Below are positions 7,722 to 17,406 of a stretch of 64,000 nucleotides of DNA, in pieces; the stretch's first letter is position 1; every line of letters starts with the position of its first letter. The notes beneath the pieces were generated by a model, which saw nothing but the letters and a program-made list of their open reading frames with translations, ran no database searches and was not told the origin of the DNA. A program made the translations under genes and the position numbers. The stretch is taken from positions 1 to 64,000 of the forward strand of contig JAQUHB010000001.1 of the NCBI GenBank assembly GCA_028683835.1. Direction: 5' to 3'. The DNA comes from Sulfurimonadaceae bacterium. GTDB lineage: Bacteria > Campylobacterota > Campylobacteria > Campylobacterales > Sulfurimonadaceae.

Positions 7722-8876
7722 TTTCCAAGAGAGTATAAAAATTGTTCCTTCATCGATCTTTGTCTGTACATCTATAGTTATTTCATATAAATCACAAAGA
7801 GATTTTACGATGTTAAGACCTAGACCGAACCCACCATTTGCACTTTCAAGTCGAGTGAAGCGTCCAAAAATTTCATGAGACTTTGCAGGATCAAATCCTA
7901 TACCCGTATCTGCAACGCTTAATGCGTTGGTATCTAATTTGATTGTTAATGTTCCGTTGATTTTATTATATTTGATCGCATTTGAGATAAGATTATCGAT
8001 TATTCGGCTAAGGTCGCCTTCATTGACAAGAAGTGCACACTCTTGAAGATCTTCTATCAGTTCAATTTGTTTGGCTTCTGCAAGAGGAAGAAAAAAACTG
8101 ATTCTTTGCAAAACCAACTCTTTGACATTAACCTGTGTGGACACAGATGATTTTTGCGCGAGCATGATAAAACTCAGATCATCAAAAAGGTGTGACATTG
8201 TTCTTGTGGCGACAAGCATCCTACCAAATGCTTTAGCATTTTTAGCACTCAGCTCATTTTGCTCGATCCGCTCTAAGCTCATTGATAAAATAGAGATAGG
8301 AGTATTGAGCTCATGTGTAGCATCTCTGATAAATCTATCAAGAAATTCAATATACTCTCGCAAAGGTGTTAAAAAAATTCTTGATAATACAAAGATCATG
8401 ACTGCAAAAAAAGGGATAGATAAAAAGAGGACAAGATAGATACTTTTTCTTGTTTGTTCCAGCTGCGGGTCTATGGTTTCAGAACGTAATACAAGGTAGT
8501 GAATATCTTTGATCTGATCGAGTTCGAGTGACTTTACATAATAATAGTATCCATTACTTCTAAAAAAACCTTTTTGAAATTTCATATCGAAATGCTCATC
8601 TGCAGGATAAACAACTACATTTTTTTTGTCAACGACTTCAATATCAAATCTATCATCATGGAGTAAAAAATCATCTAATCTGTTGATATCGTCGAGTTCA
8701 TAAATAGATTCAGATGCGGTTTCTGCATAATTGAGCATCTCATTTTGTAAGAAGTCTAAATACTCGTTTTTTTGGTAGTTATAATAAAAAATAGAAAGGG
8801 TGACCAAAAAAAGAGTATTGAGTGCGACAAAGACAGATACAAATTTAAAAAGAGTTTTCTTTTCAACTAAAAGCAA
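7695..8876 (-). CDS. Membrane sensor histidine kinase
   Basis: Partner of the OmpR-type regulator encoded just upstream. The 393-residue protein has a membrane helix at about 12-33, a periplasmic sensor of about 110 residues, a second helix near 147-168, a DHp domain with the phosphorylated His188 (ATHELNTP) and an ATPase domain with IDNLISNAIKYNK (N box), DTGIGFD (G1) and GGFGLGLN (G2). No HAMP domain is obvious. The start overlaps the regulator gene by 14 bases. The sensor region matches nothing I recognise. The likely target is the adjacent small exported protein. Confidence 0.93.
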   Translation of the reverse strand: MLLVEKKTLFKFVSVFVALNTLFLVTLSIFYYNYQKNEYLDFLQNEMLNYAETASESIYELDDINRLDDFLLHDDRFDIEVVDKKNVVVYPADEHFDMKFQKGFFRSNGYYYYVKSLELDQIKDIHYLVLRSETIDPQLEQTRKSIYLVLFLSIPFFAVMIFVLSRIFLTPLREYIEFLDRFIRDATHELNTPISILSMSLERIEQNELSAKNAKAFGRMLVATRTMSHLFDDLSFIMLAQKSSVSTQVNVKELVLQRISFFLPLAEAKQIELIEDLQECALLVNEGDLSRIIDNLISNAIKYNKINGTLTIKLDTNALSVADTGIGFDPAKSHEIFGRFTRLESANGGFGLGLNIVKSLCDLYEITIDVQTKIDEGTIFILSWKSSRIVHTS

Positions 8877-9549
8877 AAAGGTACCCTTGTTTGCGTATAT
8901 TTTGGATCATGTCCTTGCCAAGTATTTTTCGGAGTTTTTTGATATGCGTTCTCAGATTTTCCTCTGTTGCTTCATCATCATAATCCCAAGCAGAACTCAT
9001 AATCTGTTCATGTGTGACCATTTTTCCTCTGTGAGCTAAAAGAGTATTGAGTATTTTTGTCTCTTTTTTTGTTAAGAAAAAAGATTCATCAATGCTTATG
9101 AGCTTTCCGCTGGTAGGTTCAAAAGACCAGAGTGGATTTAAAATAATCATATCATCTCCACAAAGAGCAAAAGAATTTTTTATCAGTTTTTTAAGACGGA
9201 TTTGCAGTTCTTTGAGTTCAAAAGGTTTCTTGATATAGTCATCACATCCGGCATCGTAGCCTTGTGAAAGATCATCGACGCTAGAAAGTGAAGTGATAAA
9301 AATGGCCGGAGCATCTTTTTTAGCATCTCGCAATTCTTTTAAGACATCAAAACCATTTTTTGATGGTACTTTGACGTCGAAGATAAAAGCATCAAAGTGT
9401 TCTTCATACGCCTTATCCACAGCGTCGTTTCCATCAAGAACCGTTACCACTTCATAGTCACTCTCTTCAAGAAACTCACAAACGATCTCAGAAATTGTGG
9501 GATCATCTTCGAGCAGTAAAACACGTAGTTTTGTTCTGGTATCAGCCAT
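8863..9549 (-). CDS. OmpR-family response regulator
   Basis: DNA-binding regulator of 228 residues. The receiver has the acidic pair ED at 14-15, phosphoacceptor Asp58 (FIFDVKVPS), a Thr/Ser at FITSLSS and Lys in IKKPF. The C-terminal winged helix ends with RTHIKKLRKILG and VRKQGY-like IRKQGYLFAF. It overlaps the kinase gene by 14 bases. An 11-bp tandem repeat at 7704-7721 is a candidate binding site. Confidence 0.95.
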   Translation of the reverse strand: MADTRTKLRVLLLEDDPTISEIVCEFLEESDYEVVTVLDGNDAVDKAYEEHFDAFIFDVKVPSKNGFDVLKELRDAKKDAPAIFITSLSSVDDLSQGYDAGCDDYIKKPFELKELQIRLKKLIKNSFALCGDDMIILNPLWSFEPTSGKLISIDESFFLTKKETKILNTLLAHRGKMVTHEQIMSSAWDYDDEATEENLRTHIKKLRKILGKDMIQNIRKQGYLFAFS

Positions 9550-9563
9550 TTTTTGTTCCCGAC

Positions 9564-9959
9564 TTAGATAAATTGAGCAGATACTTCTCTTAAAATAGCA
9601 TCACTTTTTACTGAAGCTCCATCATATTTTACAATTTTTACAGCATAATTTTTCATAGCATTTGCTGTGTTTTTACATGCACGTTTGACGACAATGTAAT
9701 CACAATCTTCCAAAATTTCACCCATTTTTACGTGTTGTGCCACATGCTCGGCATCGTCAGTACCATGTGAACACTGGTGAGATTCATCTTCATCTTCGTG
9801 CTCATCTAAGTCAGTGCGAGGATTGTTACGAATCTCCTCTAGTTTAAAAGAGCGGAACATTCCCCCACCATTCATCTCGTAAATTGCGAACATTGGCGTA
9901 TGTCCTGCATTGCCAAAAAAAGTTAGAGTTTCATCTTTCACTGGAATAGCTATTTTCAT
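9564..9959 (-). CDS. NifX/NifB-C-type iron-molybdenum cofactor domain protein with His-rich insert
   Basis: A small (131-residue) protein of the dinitrogenase iron-molybdenum cofactor-binding family: the start MKIAIPVKDETL, the GHTPMFAIYE strand and the DCDYIVVKRACKNTA stretch fit. Stand-alone members occur in many organisms without nitrogenase and are thought to handle metal clusters. Between the two halves is an acidic His-rich insert (about residues 50-75, with DEHEDEDESHQCSHG) containing a Cys, a possible metal site. It precedes the two-component genes in the same direction by only 14 bases and may be co-transcribed with them. Confidence 0.8.
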   Translation of the reverse strand: MKIAIPVKDETLTFFGNAGHTPMFAIYEMNGGGMFRSFKLEEIRNNPRTDLDEHEDEDESHQCSHGTDDAEHVAQHVKMGEILEDCDYIVVKRACKNTANAMKNYAVKIVKYDGASVKSDAILREVSAQFI

Positions 9960-9991
9960 ATATTACTGCCTTATGTTTTGGTTTATTAGAG

Positions 9992-9997
9992 ATTATA
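9992..9997 (-). promoter_or_regulatory. Probable -10 box of the NifX-like gene
   Basis: TATAAT on the minus strand, 32 bases before the ATG at 9959. It could also serve the response regulator and kinase downstream. Confidence 0.45.
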
Positions 9998-10004
9998 TCG
10001 TAAA

Positions 10005-12581
10005 TTAAATCTCTGTTGGTAATTTTGGTTTTGAAAAAAGATATCCCTGATAAAAGTTGCATCCCATCTTATAGAGCATATCAAACTGTTCATTTGTTTC
10101 CACACCCTCAGCAATAACCTCAAGATTAAATGTCTTGCCAATGGCGATAATTGTTTCTATAATCGCACGATCTGATTCACTCTCGGGAAGAGCCATCACA
10201 AATGATTGATCGATCTTGAGTTCATCGATTGGCAGATGTTTGAGATAAGAGAGACTTGAATATCCTGTTCCAAAATCGTCCATTGAAAAGCTAACTCCCA
10301 AGCTTTTTAATGTACGTATTTTATTGAGAATGTTTTCGTTGCTATTTAAAAATATCCCCTCCGTAAGCTCTAAACGCAATCTTGATGGTGAAATTTGTAC
10401 TTTATCTAAAAGCTGAGTGATATGATCGAGAATACCTGCATCTTCAAACTGATGTGCGCTGACATTGACAGAGACTCTCCACTCACGTCGAATCGGATCA
10501 TTTTTCCACTCATGAATTTGCAAAACAGCTTTTTGCAATACTTGCTGTCCAATGGCAATAATAAGTCCAGCTTCTTCAGCAATAGGAATAAAAAGAGATG
10601 GTGGCACGGCTCCCATTTGAGGATCATTCCAACGAACGAGTGCTTCAAGACCAATAATTTTCCCATCAAAATCGACTTGTGGTTGATACACAACAAACAA
10701 GATCTCATCTTGAACTGCAGCACGAAGTTTTTGTACCATCTGTGCATGTTTTGTCATCTCTTCTTGAAGTGATGCATCATAAAATCGACTTGTATTTTTT
10801 CCACTATTTTTTGCTGCATACATGGCACTATCTGATTGTGTGAGAAGATTATCAATAGACATTTCACGATCCAAAAATAAGGTGATCCCGATACTTGCAC
10901 TTAAATAAAAAGTATACTCATCTATAAAAAAAGGCTCTTGTATACTGTTAAGAATTTTTTCTGCTGTTGCTTGGATTATTGAAGCTGCATGCTGTTGAAC
11001 TTGACCTATATTTTCTATCAATAAAACAAATTCATCACCGCCAAAGCGCGATACAGTGTCAGATTCTCTTAAAAGGTTTGAAACTCTTTGTGCTGTTTCT
11101 TTCAAGATTTGATCGCCAAAAATGTGACCTTTTAGATCATTTATCTCTTTAAAATTATCAAGATCAATGAACAACAAGGCCGCATATTGTTGCGTGCGTT
11201 CACTCATCAACATCGTCTGATTGAGCCTGTCAATCATAAGGCGACGATTAGGGAGATTTGTCAATGGATCATAATAGGAGAGTCTGGCAATATTTTCTTT
11301 TTGGTAAAAAGAGTTGATAGCAAAACCTATATCTCCAGCCAACTCTTGAATCATCGCTTCCTCTTCTGGAGTAAAACCATCTTGTTGCGTTGTACATATC
11401 GACATCACTCCAAGCGCTTTCTTTGCAAAGGTGTCTTCTCGAAGTGCAACAGCATAAATTGCTGTAAAATCATAACTTTCCATTAAATTACGACAGGATT
11501 CTGGAATATTTTTACTCTGCTTGTTAAGTGTTTTTACAGTGTTATGTTCAAATGCTTCGATCTCAATTGGTAATAAGTCAAAAATATCACCCTTACCAGA
11601 GAATTTTTGAAGTTCCAAAGAACCGTTTTTTTCTAATGCGATTTTTACATTACTAAACGCTTCATTCTCTGCTAAACATTCAGCCGTTTTACTTATAAGT
11701 TCATTCAACGATTGTGTTGTAATTAAAATTTGATTGCTATCCGCTACCGTTCGTAAAATAGAAAAAAGATGTTTTTGATAGTGATTTGATGCAGCAAGTT
11801 CTGAAGCTGTACTTTTTAAATCAGCAGTGCGTTCTTGTACCAACTTTTCAAGGTGCTGTTTTGCCATCACTTCTTTTTGAGTAAACTCAGAAATGGCATA
11901 ACGGATAAGCCCCAATAAAAATAAAATAATCACCCAGTTAAAAGAGACCTCTTTCCAAAAAATAACCATAGTTTTGCCAATAAGATTCTCTTTATCAATT
12001 TTAATACTTGTAACACCTCGCACATCTCCAACTTTGTAATCATAAGCTGTAGTGTATCGTCTGGCGATATAAGGCAGCACTTCTTCTTTTTTCCCATGGC
12101 ATGAGATACAATAAGGCTGGATTTTGATAGGAGCCGTGAAAAAATAGTAATCTTTTCCATCTTGATTAATTTGGCTCATCTGCTCTTTTGCCTGAGGATG
12201 ATTTATAAAATAGCGTATGGACATAAGTTCAAAGTTATCAGCTTTATTATGAGGATTGCGAGGGCGATCACTGACATTTCGAATGGATATTCCCTCATGT
12301 GAATGGATTGAGAATTGATCACTGATTAGAGAAGCTGCATGAGCTGGCAAAAAACCGACAGTTGAATCATTTAAATCAATACCGCTATCTAGAAATTGAT
12401 GATGATAAACATAACGCATAGACATAAAATAATTTTGCAAAATTTTAGCGCGACTAAGAGCACTAGATTCTGCTAGACGAAGTGTTTGCTGATATTGGTA
12501 GAAAGTAATAGCTAATGAAGCAGTGATAACAAAGAAAGAGATGACCCAAAACAATTTATTTGAAAGATTGATGCGTTGCAT
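10005..12581 (-). CDS. Haem-type (CISCH) sensor GGDEF-EAL protein
   Basis: Two-domain c-di-GMP enzyme with a periplasmic sensor. A TM helix at the N-terminus is followed by a Tll0287-like/DUF3365 domain with CISCH, a c-type haem attachment motif near residue 160, a second TM helix, a GAF-like region, GGDEF and EAL. GGDEF is intact (RFGGDEF) with an RESD I-site; EAL keeps EALVRW, DDFGTGYSS and EGVET. Both synthesis and breakdown of c-di-GMP are possible, with redox or gas sensing by haem the likely input. The longest frame begins at 12620, but ATG 12581 is preceded by GAGGTT at the right distance, giving 858 residues. It is divergent from the CHAD gene. Confidence 0.9.
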   Translation of the reverse strand: MQRINLSNKLFWVISFFVITASLAITFYQYQQTLRLAESSALSRAKILQNYFMSMRYVYHHQFLDSGIDLNDSTVGFLPAHAASLISDQFSIHSHEGISIRNVSDRPRNPHNKADNFELMSIRYFINHPQAKEQMSQINQDGKDYYFFTAPIKIQPYCISCHGKKEEVLPYIARRYTTAYDYKVGDVRGVTSIKIDKENLIGKTMVIFWKEVSFNWVIILFLLGLIRYAISEFTQKEVMAKQHLEKLVQERTADLKSTASELAASNHYQKHLFSILRTVADSNQILITTQSLNELISKTAECLAENEAFSNVKIALEKNGSLELQKFSGKGDIFDLLPIEIEAFEHNTVKTLNKQSKNIPESCRNLMESYDFTAIYAVALREDTFAKKALGVMSICTTQQDGFTPEEEAMIQELAGDIGFAINSFYQKENIARLSYYDPLTNLPNRRLMIDRLNQTMLMSERTQQYAALLFIDLDNFKEINDLKGHIFGDQILKETAQRVSNLLRESDTVSRFGGDEFVLLIENIGQVQQHAASIIQATAEKILNSIQEPFFIDEYTFYLSASIGITLFLDREMSIDNLLTQSDSAMYAAKNSGKNTSRFYDASLQEEMTKHAQMVQKLRAAVQDEILFVVYQPQVDFDGKIIGLEALVRWNDPQMGAVPPSLFIPIAEEAGLIIAIGQQVLQKAVLQIHEWKNDPIRREWRVSVNVSAHQFEDAGILDHITQLLDKVQISPSRLRLELTEGIFLNSNENILNKIRTLKSLGVSFSMDDFGTGYSSLSYLKHLPIDELKIDQSFVMALPESESDRAIIETIIAIGKTFNLEVIAEGVETNEQFDMLYKMGCNFYQGYLFSKPKLPTEI

Positions 12582-12701
12582 AATAACCTCATATAAAGAC
12601 AAACGTCTACATAATAGCACATCTATTATTAAAAATAAGAGTCAAATTTTGAGAGTTAAAAGAAAAATTGGCTATGATGTTTTGTAGTTTTTTAAAATGA
12701 G

Positions 12702-13496
12702 ATGTATAAGGTCGTTATTGTGAAATTTAAGAACATATTTCAAGATAAAATTGAGCTTGCTCTAAAACTTTATAAATATTTATGTGTCAATTATGATGTT
12801 GAAGATCTACACAAATATCGTGTTAGTTTACGTAAAATGCTTGCGTATAACCAAGTATTTGGCGTGCACTTGGATGAAAAAAATTCACAAATTGTATCAA
12901 AACTCTTAAAAGATATCATAAGACCGACTTCGTTGCTACGGGATTTAGACCTTTTTTTGGTTGAGATAGATGTCATGCGATGTTCTACGCAAAGTAAGAA
13001 AAAATTACTTCAAATTTTTACTTCAAAGAGAGATCTTTTAGTGGATAATTTCAAAGATGATGCATATAAAAAAAACCTTCAAAAGTTAAAAGTGCTAACG
13101 AAGAAAAATGAATTGTTCGAAGGCGATTTTCACAAGCTTGATAAAATTACTATTTTACAAAATATGAGTAAAAAAATTTCAAAACACTTTAACTTGATTG
13201 ATGAAAATAGTTCGTTTGAAGAGCTGCATAAACAGAGAATCAAGTTTAAAAGATTTCGCTATGCCTTAGAGATGTATATGCACTATTTTAGTGATGAAGA
13301 TCTGCATCTAGAAAACTTCTATGATCTAAAAAAACTCCAAGATATTTTTGGAGTCATTCAAGATAATAGTGCAAGAATTGTATTTCTAGAAGATGTGCGT
13401 CATGAGTTTGAGACTCATGAGATAGAAAATCTTCTCAGTGATTTGAACCAAAAAATTAAAAATGCAAAACAAGAACTGTTTCGCATAGTAGGATAA
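12702..13496 (+). CDS. CHAD domain protein
   Basis: The 264-residue protein is a single CHAD domain, an alpha-helical fold with conserved His and basic residues known to bind polyphosphate. The diagnostic pattern is visible twice: DLHKYRVSLRKMLA near residue 35 and ELHKQRIKFKRFRYALEM near residue 180, the two halves of the internal repeat. No CYTH domain is attached. GTG at 12720 has a better ribosome-binding site (TAAGGT) than the ATG at 12702, so the protein may be six residues shorter. The next gene starts 3 bases after its stop. A polyphosphate kinase of the PPK2 family is encoded at 35220-36047. Confidence 0.9.
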   Translation: MYKVVIVKFKNIFQDKIELALKLYKYLCVNYDVEDLHKYRVSLRKMLAYNQVFGVHLDEKNSQIVSKLLKDIIRPTSLLRDLDLFLVEIDVMRCSTQSKKKLLQIFTSKRDLLVDNFKDDAYKKNLQKLKVLTKKNELFEGDFHKLDKITILQNMSKKISKHFNLIDENSSFEELHKQRIKFKRFRYALEMYMHYFSDEDLHLENFYDLKKLQDIFGVIQDNSARIVFLEDVRHEFETHEIENLLSDLNQKIKNAKQELFRIVG

Positions 13497-13499
13497 GAA

Positions 13500-14753
13500 A
13501 TGTTTGATCTGTTGATACACAAACTGTGGTTTGAACTTTTAGTCGTCGTCATCGCAGGACTTCTTACAGGTTTGGAGATAAAAGAGTATAGAGTCCATAA
13601 TGATGCGATAAAAGAGATAGGAAGTGTAAGAACTTTTACTTTTATATCCCTGATAGGATTTATCTTTTACAAGATAGATTTTTATCTTTACATGCTTGGT
13701 TATGCGGCTTTGGTAGGGCACTTCTTGCTTTTTTATGTGGAAAAGCTCAAAACTGCCAAAAATGGAATGTTACTTTTTTTGATGGCGACTTTGGTATACA
13801 GTTTTGGCGTACTTATTACGAAGTTTGATATCTGGTTTTTGATCGTTGTATTTGTGTCTATCATTTTTATCTATAATATTAATCGAAGATTTGGACATAT
13901 TTATGGAGCTTTTGACGAAGAAGAGATAGAGATTTTTTCAAAACTTCTTCTTTTAAGCGCTGTTATATTACCACTGTTGCCTCAAGATAATATCTCAGAT
14001 TTTATCCCTGTTTCTTACTTTAAAGTCTGGCTTGCTGTTGTCGTTGTTTCGATGTTCTCATATGTCGGATACGTTCTTAAAAGATATATTTTTAAAGATA
14101 AAGGGTATCTTATTGCCGGTATTTTGGGTGGGATTTATTCGAGTACGGCAACAACGATAGTTTTGGCTAAAAAATCGACTTCTGGGCATACTCCGCATAT
14201 TTTTGCTGCTTCCATCATCATGGCGACTGCATTCATGTACATACGACTTTTGGGGATTACATACGCTTTCAATCATGAGATTGCTCATCAGCTGATTTTT
14301 CCTTTTGTAGCTCTTGCACTTATCAGTATTATCTTGGCATATATGATGTACAGACGTGCTGAGGTTGAAGTGAGTAAAGAAACAGACGCGAGCGAAGATA
14401 AAAATCCTCTTGAGCTTTCTACAGCCTTTTTATTTGCAGTATTATTTATCGTCATGTCTGTGATTACAAATTTTGTAACAGTAAATTACGGAGATATTGG
14501 TCTTAATATTCTTTCATTTATCGTCGGTTTTACAGATATAGATCCTTTTGTTCTCTCTATTCTTTCTTCAAAACTTGATATTACGGTTTCAGGCGCTTCT
14601 TCAGCGATTATCATTGCCGTTGGAAGCAACAATATCTTAAAAGCTTTCTATGCATACATGTTTTCAAAAAACAGAGCTGGAAAACTGAGTGCTTTTGCAT
14701 TGTTGGGATTGGGCGCTTTAACTATGGGAATGGTCTTAATCAGCTATGTTTAA
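13500..14753 (+). CDS. MgtC/SapB-DUF4010 family membrane protein
   Basis: An integral membrane protein of 417 residues with about eleven or twelve hydrophobic segments. The N-terminal third has the MgtC/SapB pattern (AGLLTGLEIKE, KEIGSVRTFTFISLIG); the remainder fits DUF4010, with GGIYSSTATTIVLAKKS as its most conserved part. Family members are linked to growth at low magnesium, but transport has not been shown. It follows the CHAD gene by 3 bases and overlaps the next gene by 8, so the three form one unit. Confidence 0.85.
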   Translation: MFDLLIHKLWFELLVVVIAGLLTGLEIKEYRVHNDAIKEIGSVRTFTFISLIGFIFYKIDFYLYMLGYAALVGHFLLFYVEKLKTAKNGMLLFLMATLVYSFGVLITKFDIWFLIVVFVSIIFIYNINRRFGHIYGAFDEEEIEIFSKLLLLSAVILPLLPQDNISDFIPVSYFKVWLAVVVVSMFSYVGYVLKRYIFKDKGYLIAGILGGIYSSTATTIVLAKKSTSGHTPHIFAASIIMATAFMYIRLLGITYAFNHEIAHQLIFPFVALALISIILAYMMYRRAEVEVSKETDASEDKNPLELSTAFLFAVLFIVMSVITNFVTVNYGDIGLNILSFIVGFTDIDPFVLSILSSKLDITVSGASSAIIIAVGSNNILKAFYAYMFSKNRAGKLSAFALLGLGALTMGMVLISYV

Positions 14754-17406
14754 AAAGTTCTCTACTATCTCATATGAACTTGGATATGAAAAAACAGCAT
14801 TTATAATTATTATGTTTTTATCCATCATGATGATTGCGATGATGTGGGTTATATCGAGGGAATATTACGATACTTTGAGAAAAGATGAGTTTCAAAAAGA
14901 TGTTATGGTAAATATGGATCTTATTCAAAAAAGGATGATTAATAATACTTATCTTTTACAAAGTTGTGTAGCTTTATTTGATGCAAGTAAAAGTGTGACA
15001 CGTCAAGAATGGCATAATTTTATAGCATCACAGTATATAGAAAAAAATTATCCCGGTATCCAAGGAATAGGATATTCTAAACTCATGAGTTTTAGTGATG
15101 AGATGAGGCCGAGGGGAAAACAACTTCAGTACGCTCCTGTTTTATATATAGAACCCATGAATAAAAGAAATATAATGGCTATAGGCTATGATGTATTTTC
15201 TGAGCCGACACGCCGTAGCGCTATGCTTAGTGCAAGAGATAGCGCTTTACCTGCTATGACGGATAAAATCACTTTAGTGCAAGAGATAGATGAGCATAAA
15301 CAGCATGGAATGCTTATCTATTTGCCAATTTATAAAAAAAATATGAAAATAGATACAGTCAATGAACGTCGTAGGGCTATTGATGGCTATATCAGCGGTG
15401 TTTTTCGTATGAATGATCTCATGGAGAAGATAGTTATTAAGAGATCAGTTGTCAATTTTGAGATATATGATGGAAAAAATATAACAGAAAATCATCTACT
15501 TTATCGTTCATTTAGGCCATCATCTTATATTTCAAAGTATCATATTCAAGAACAGTTACTTATAAATGGGCGTGTATGGCATATCAATCTTTCAAGTACG
15601 AAAGAGTTTGATGAGAACTCAGACACTCTTTATCCATTACTGATTACCTTAGCTGGGATGACAGTCTATTTTTTACTTTTATATATTATTGTCTCACTCA
15701 TCAAAAGCCGTCGACTTCTTATTCAACAATCTTTTGAGCTACTGAAACTTTCTCAGGCTATTGAACAAAGTCCGGTAAGTATCGTCATCACAAATCTTGA
15801 TGGAGAAATGGAATATGTGAATGCAGCTTTTACAAAAAATACCGGATACACAAAAGAGGAAACCATGGGACAAAATCCTCGTATCTTACAATCTGGCAAA
15901 ACGTTACCTGAATCTTATGAAGAGATGTGGAAACATATTTCAGAAGGTCAAAATTGGCAAGGAGAGTTTATAAATCGTCGCAAAGATGGAAGCGAATACA
16001 TAGAAACAGTTAGTATGTCACCCGTATTTCAGAGGGATGGAAGTATTTCACATTATATAGGAATAAAAGAAGATATTACAGAAAAAAAGCAATCCCAAGA
16101 GAGAATACAATATCTAGCAAATTTTGATTCTCTAACAGGACTTCCAAATAGATTTCAACTTGAAAAGCTAATCGACAATTCCATACATATGGCAATAAAA
16201 GAGAAAGAGACATTTGCGATAATATTTTTGGATATTGATCATTTTAAAGATATCAATGATACCCTCGGTCATCATGTGGGCGATGAGATTCTTATAGCAC
16301 TTTCTAAGCGTTTTAGCTCACTGTTAGGGGCCATGGATATAGTCTCAAGACTTGGTGGTGATGAATTTATATTTTTGTTTTCAAAAACAAATCCACATGA
16401 TGTTGAGAGTATTGTAAAAAAACTTTTGGACTCAATAGATGAATCTATTAAACTCGAGCATCATGATCTTAGAGTAACAGCATCTATAGGTATCGCAATT
16501 TATCCTATTGATGGTGCAGATTCGCAAACTCTTTTAAAACATGGAGATACTGCGATGTTTAGGGCAAAAAAAGAGGGACGTAACAGATACGTTTTTTATA
16601 CAAAAAGTATGCAAGAACACTCCGTTCGAAATCTAAACCTTACTAATGCTTTACACTATGCACTCTCACGCCAAGAACTTTATCTTGTTTATCAGCCTCA
16701 AATCTTGGCAAAAGATACAAGCCTCATTGGGATGGAAGTGCTTTTGAGATGGAAACATCCGGAGTTTGGGGAGATTTCACCTATGGAGTTTATACCTCTT
16801 GCAGAAGAGAGCGGACTCATTTTGTCCATCGGCGAGTGGGTGCTTCGCAGTGCAGTGCTGCAAACAAAAGAGTGGATAGAAAAATACCATTTTCCACTTA
16901 CAGTGGCAGTGAACCTTTCTGCCGTACAGTTTCGACAGCCAAATCTTGCCCAACTCATTTCCGGCATTTTGGAAGAGGCACAACTTGGTGCTGAGTATCT
17001 TGAGCTTGAACTCACGGAAGCCGTGGCTATGAATAATCCTCAAGATGCAATAAACGTGATGAATAGTCTGCATGAAAAAGGGATAAAAATGTCGATAGAT
17101 GATTTTGGAACCGGATATTCATCACTGAGTTATCTTAAAAAATTCAAAATCTCAAAACTCAAAATCGATCAGTCATTCGTTCGTGATATTTTTACCGATC
17201 ATGAAGATAGAGCGATAGTAAGTACCATCATTAACATGGCACACAGTCTTGGGATGTTGACAATTGCCGAAGGTGTAGAAACAGAGGAACAATTACATTA
17301 TCTGCAAGAACAAAAATGTGATGAGATACAAGGATACTACTATTCAAAACCACTCAAAAAAGAGGATTTTGAAAGATATATCTCGACATCATGTAAGAGA
17401 TTTTAA
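14746..17406 (+). CDS. CHASE-PAS-GGDEF-EAL protein
   Basis: An 886-residue inner-membrane c-di-GMP enzyme. A TM helix near 17-36 and a second near 300-325 bracket a periplasmic CHASE domain (NYPGIQGIGYSK). A PAS domain (SPVSIVITNLDGEMEYVN, then NRRKDGSEYIETVSMSP) leads to GGDEF with intact RLGGDEF; the I-site arginine is absent (GAMD), so product inhibition at that site is unlikely. The EAL signature reads EVL but keeps the metal-binding Glu, and DDFGTGYSS and EGVET are intact, so phosphodiesterase activity is likely. It overlaps the upstream membrane protein by 8 bases, and its stop overlaps that of the convergent TonB receptor gene (TTAA). Confidence 0.93.
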   Translation: MFKKFSTISYELGYEKTAFIIIMFLSIMMIAMMWVISREYYDTLRKDEFQKDVMVNMDLIQKRMINNTYLLQSCVALFDASKSVTRQEWHNFIASQYIEKNYPGIQGIGYSKLMSFSDEMRPRGKQLQYAPVLYIEPMNKRNIMAIGYDVFSEPTRRSAMLSARDSALPAMTDKITLVQEIDEHKQHGMLIYLPIYKKNMKIDTVNERRRAIDGYISGVFRMNDLMEKIVIKRSVVNFEIYDGKNITENHLLYRSFRPSSYISKYHIQEQLLINGRVWHINLSSTKEFDENSDTLYPLLITLAGMTVYFLLLYIIVSLIKSRRLLIQQSFELLKLSQAIEQSPVSIVITNLDGEMEYVNAAFTKNTGYTKEETMGQNPRILQSGKTLPESYEEMWKHISEGQNWQGEFINRRKDGSEYIETVSMSPVFQRDGSISHYIGIKEDITEKKQSQERIQYLANFDSLTGLPNRFQLEKLIDNSIHMAIKEKETFAIIFLDIDHFKDINDTLGHHVGDEILIALSKRFSSLLGAMDIVSRLGGDEFIFLFSKTNPHDVESIVKKLLDSIDESIKLEHHDLRVTASIGIAIYPIDGADSQTLLKHGDTAMFRAKKEGRNRYVFYTKSMQEHSVRNLNLTNALHYALSRQELYLVYQPQILAKDTSLIGMEVLLRWKHPEFGEISPMEFIPLAEESGLILSIGEWVLRSAVLQTKEWIEKYHFPLTVAVNLSAVQFRQPNLAQLISGILEEAQLGAEYLELELTEAVAMNNPQDAINVMNSLHEKGIKMSIDDFGTGYSSLSYLKKFKISKLKIDQSFVRDIFTDHEDRAIVSTIINMAHSLGMLTIAEGVETEEQLHYLQEQKCDEIQGYYYSKPLKKEDFERYISTSCKRF

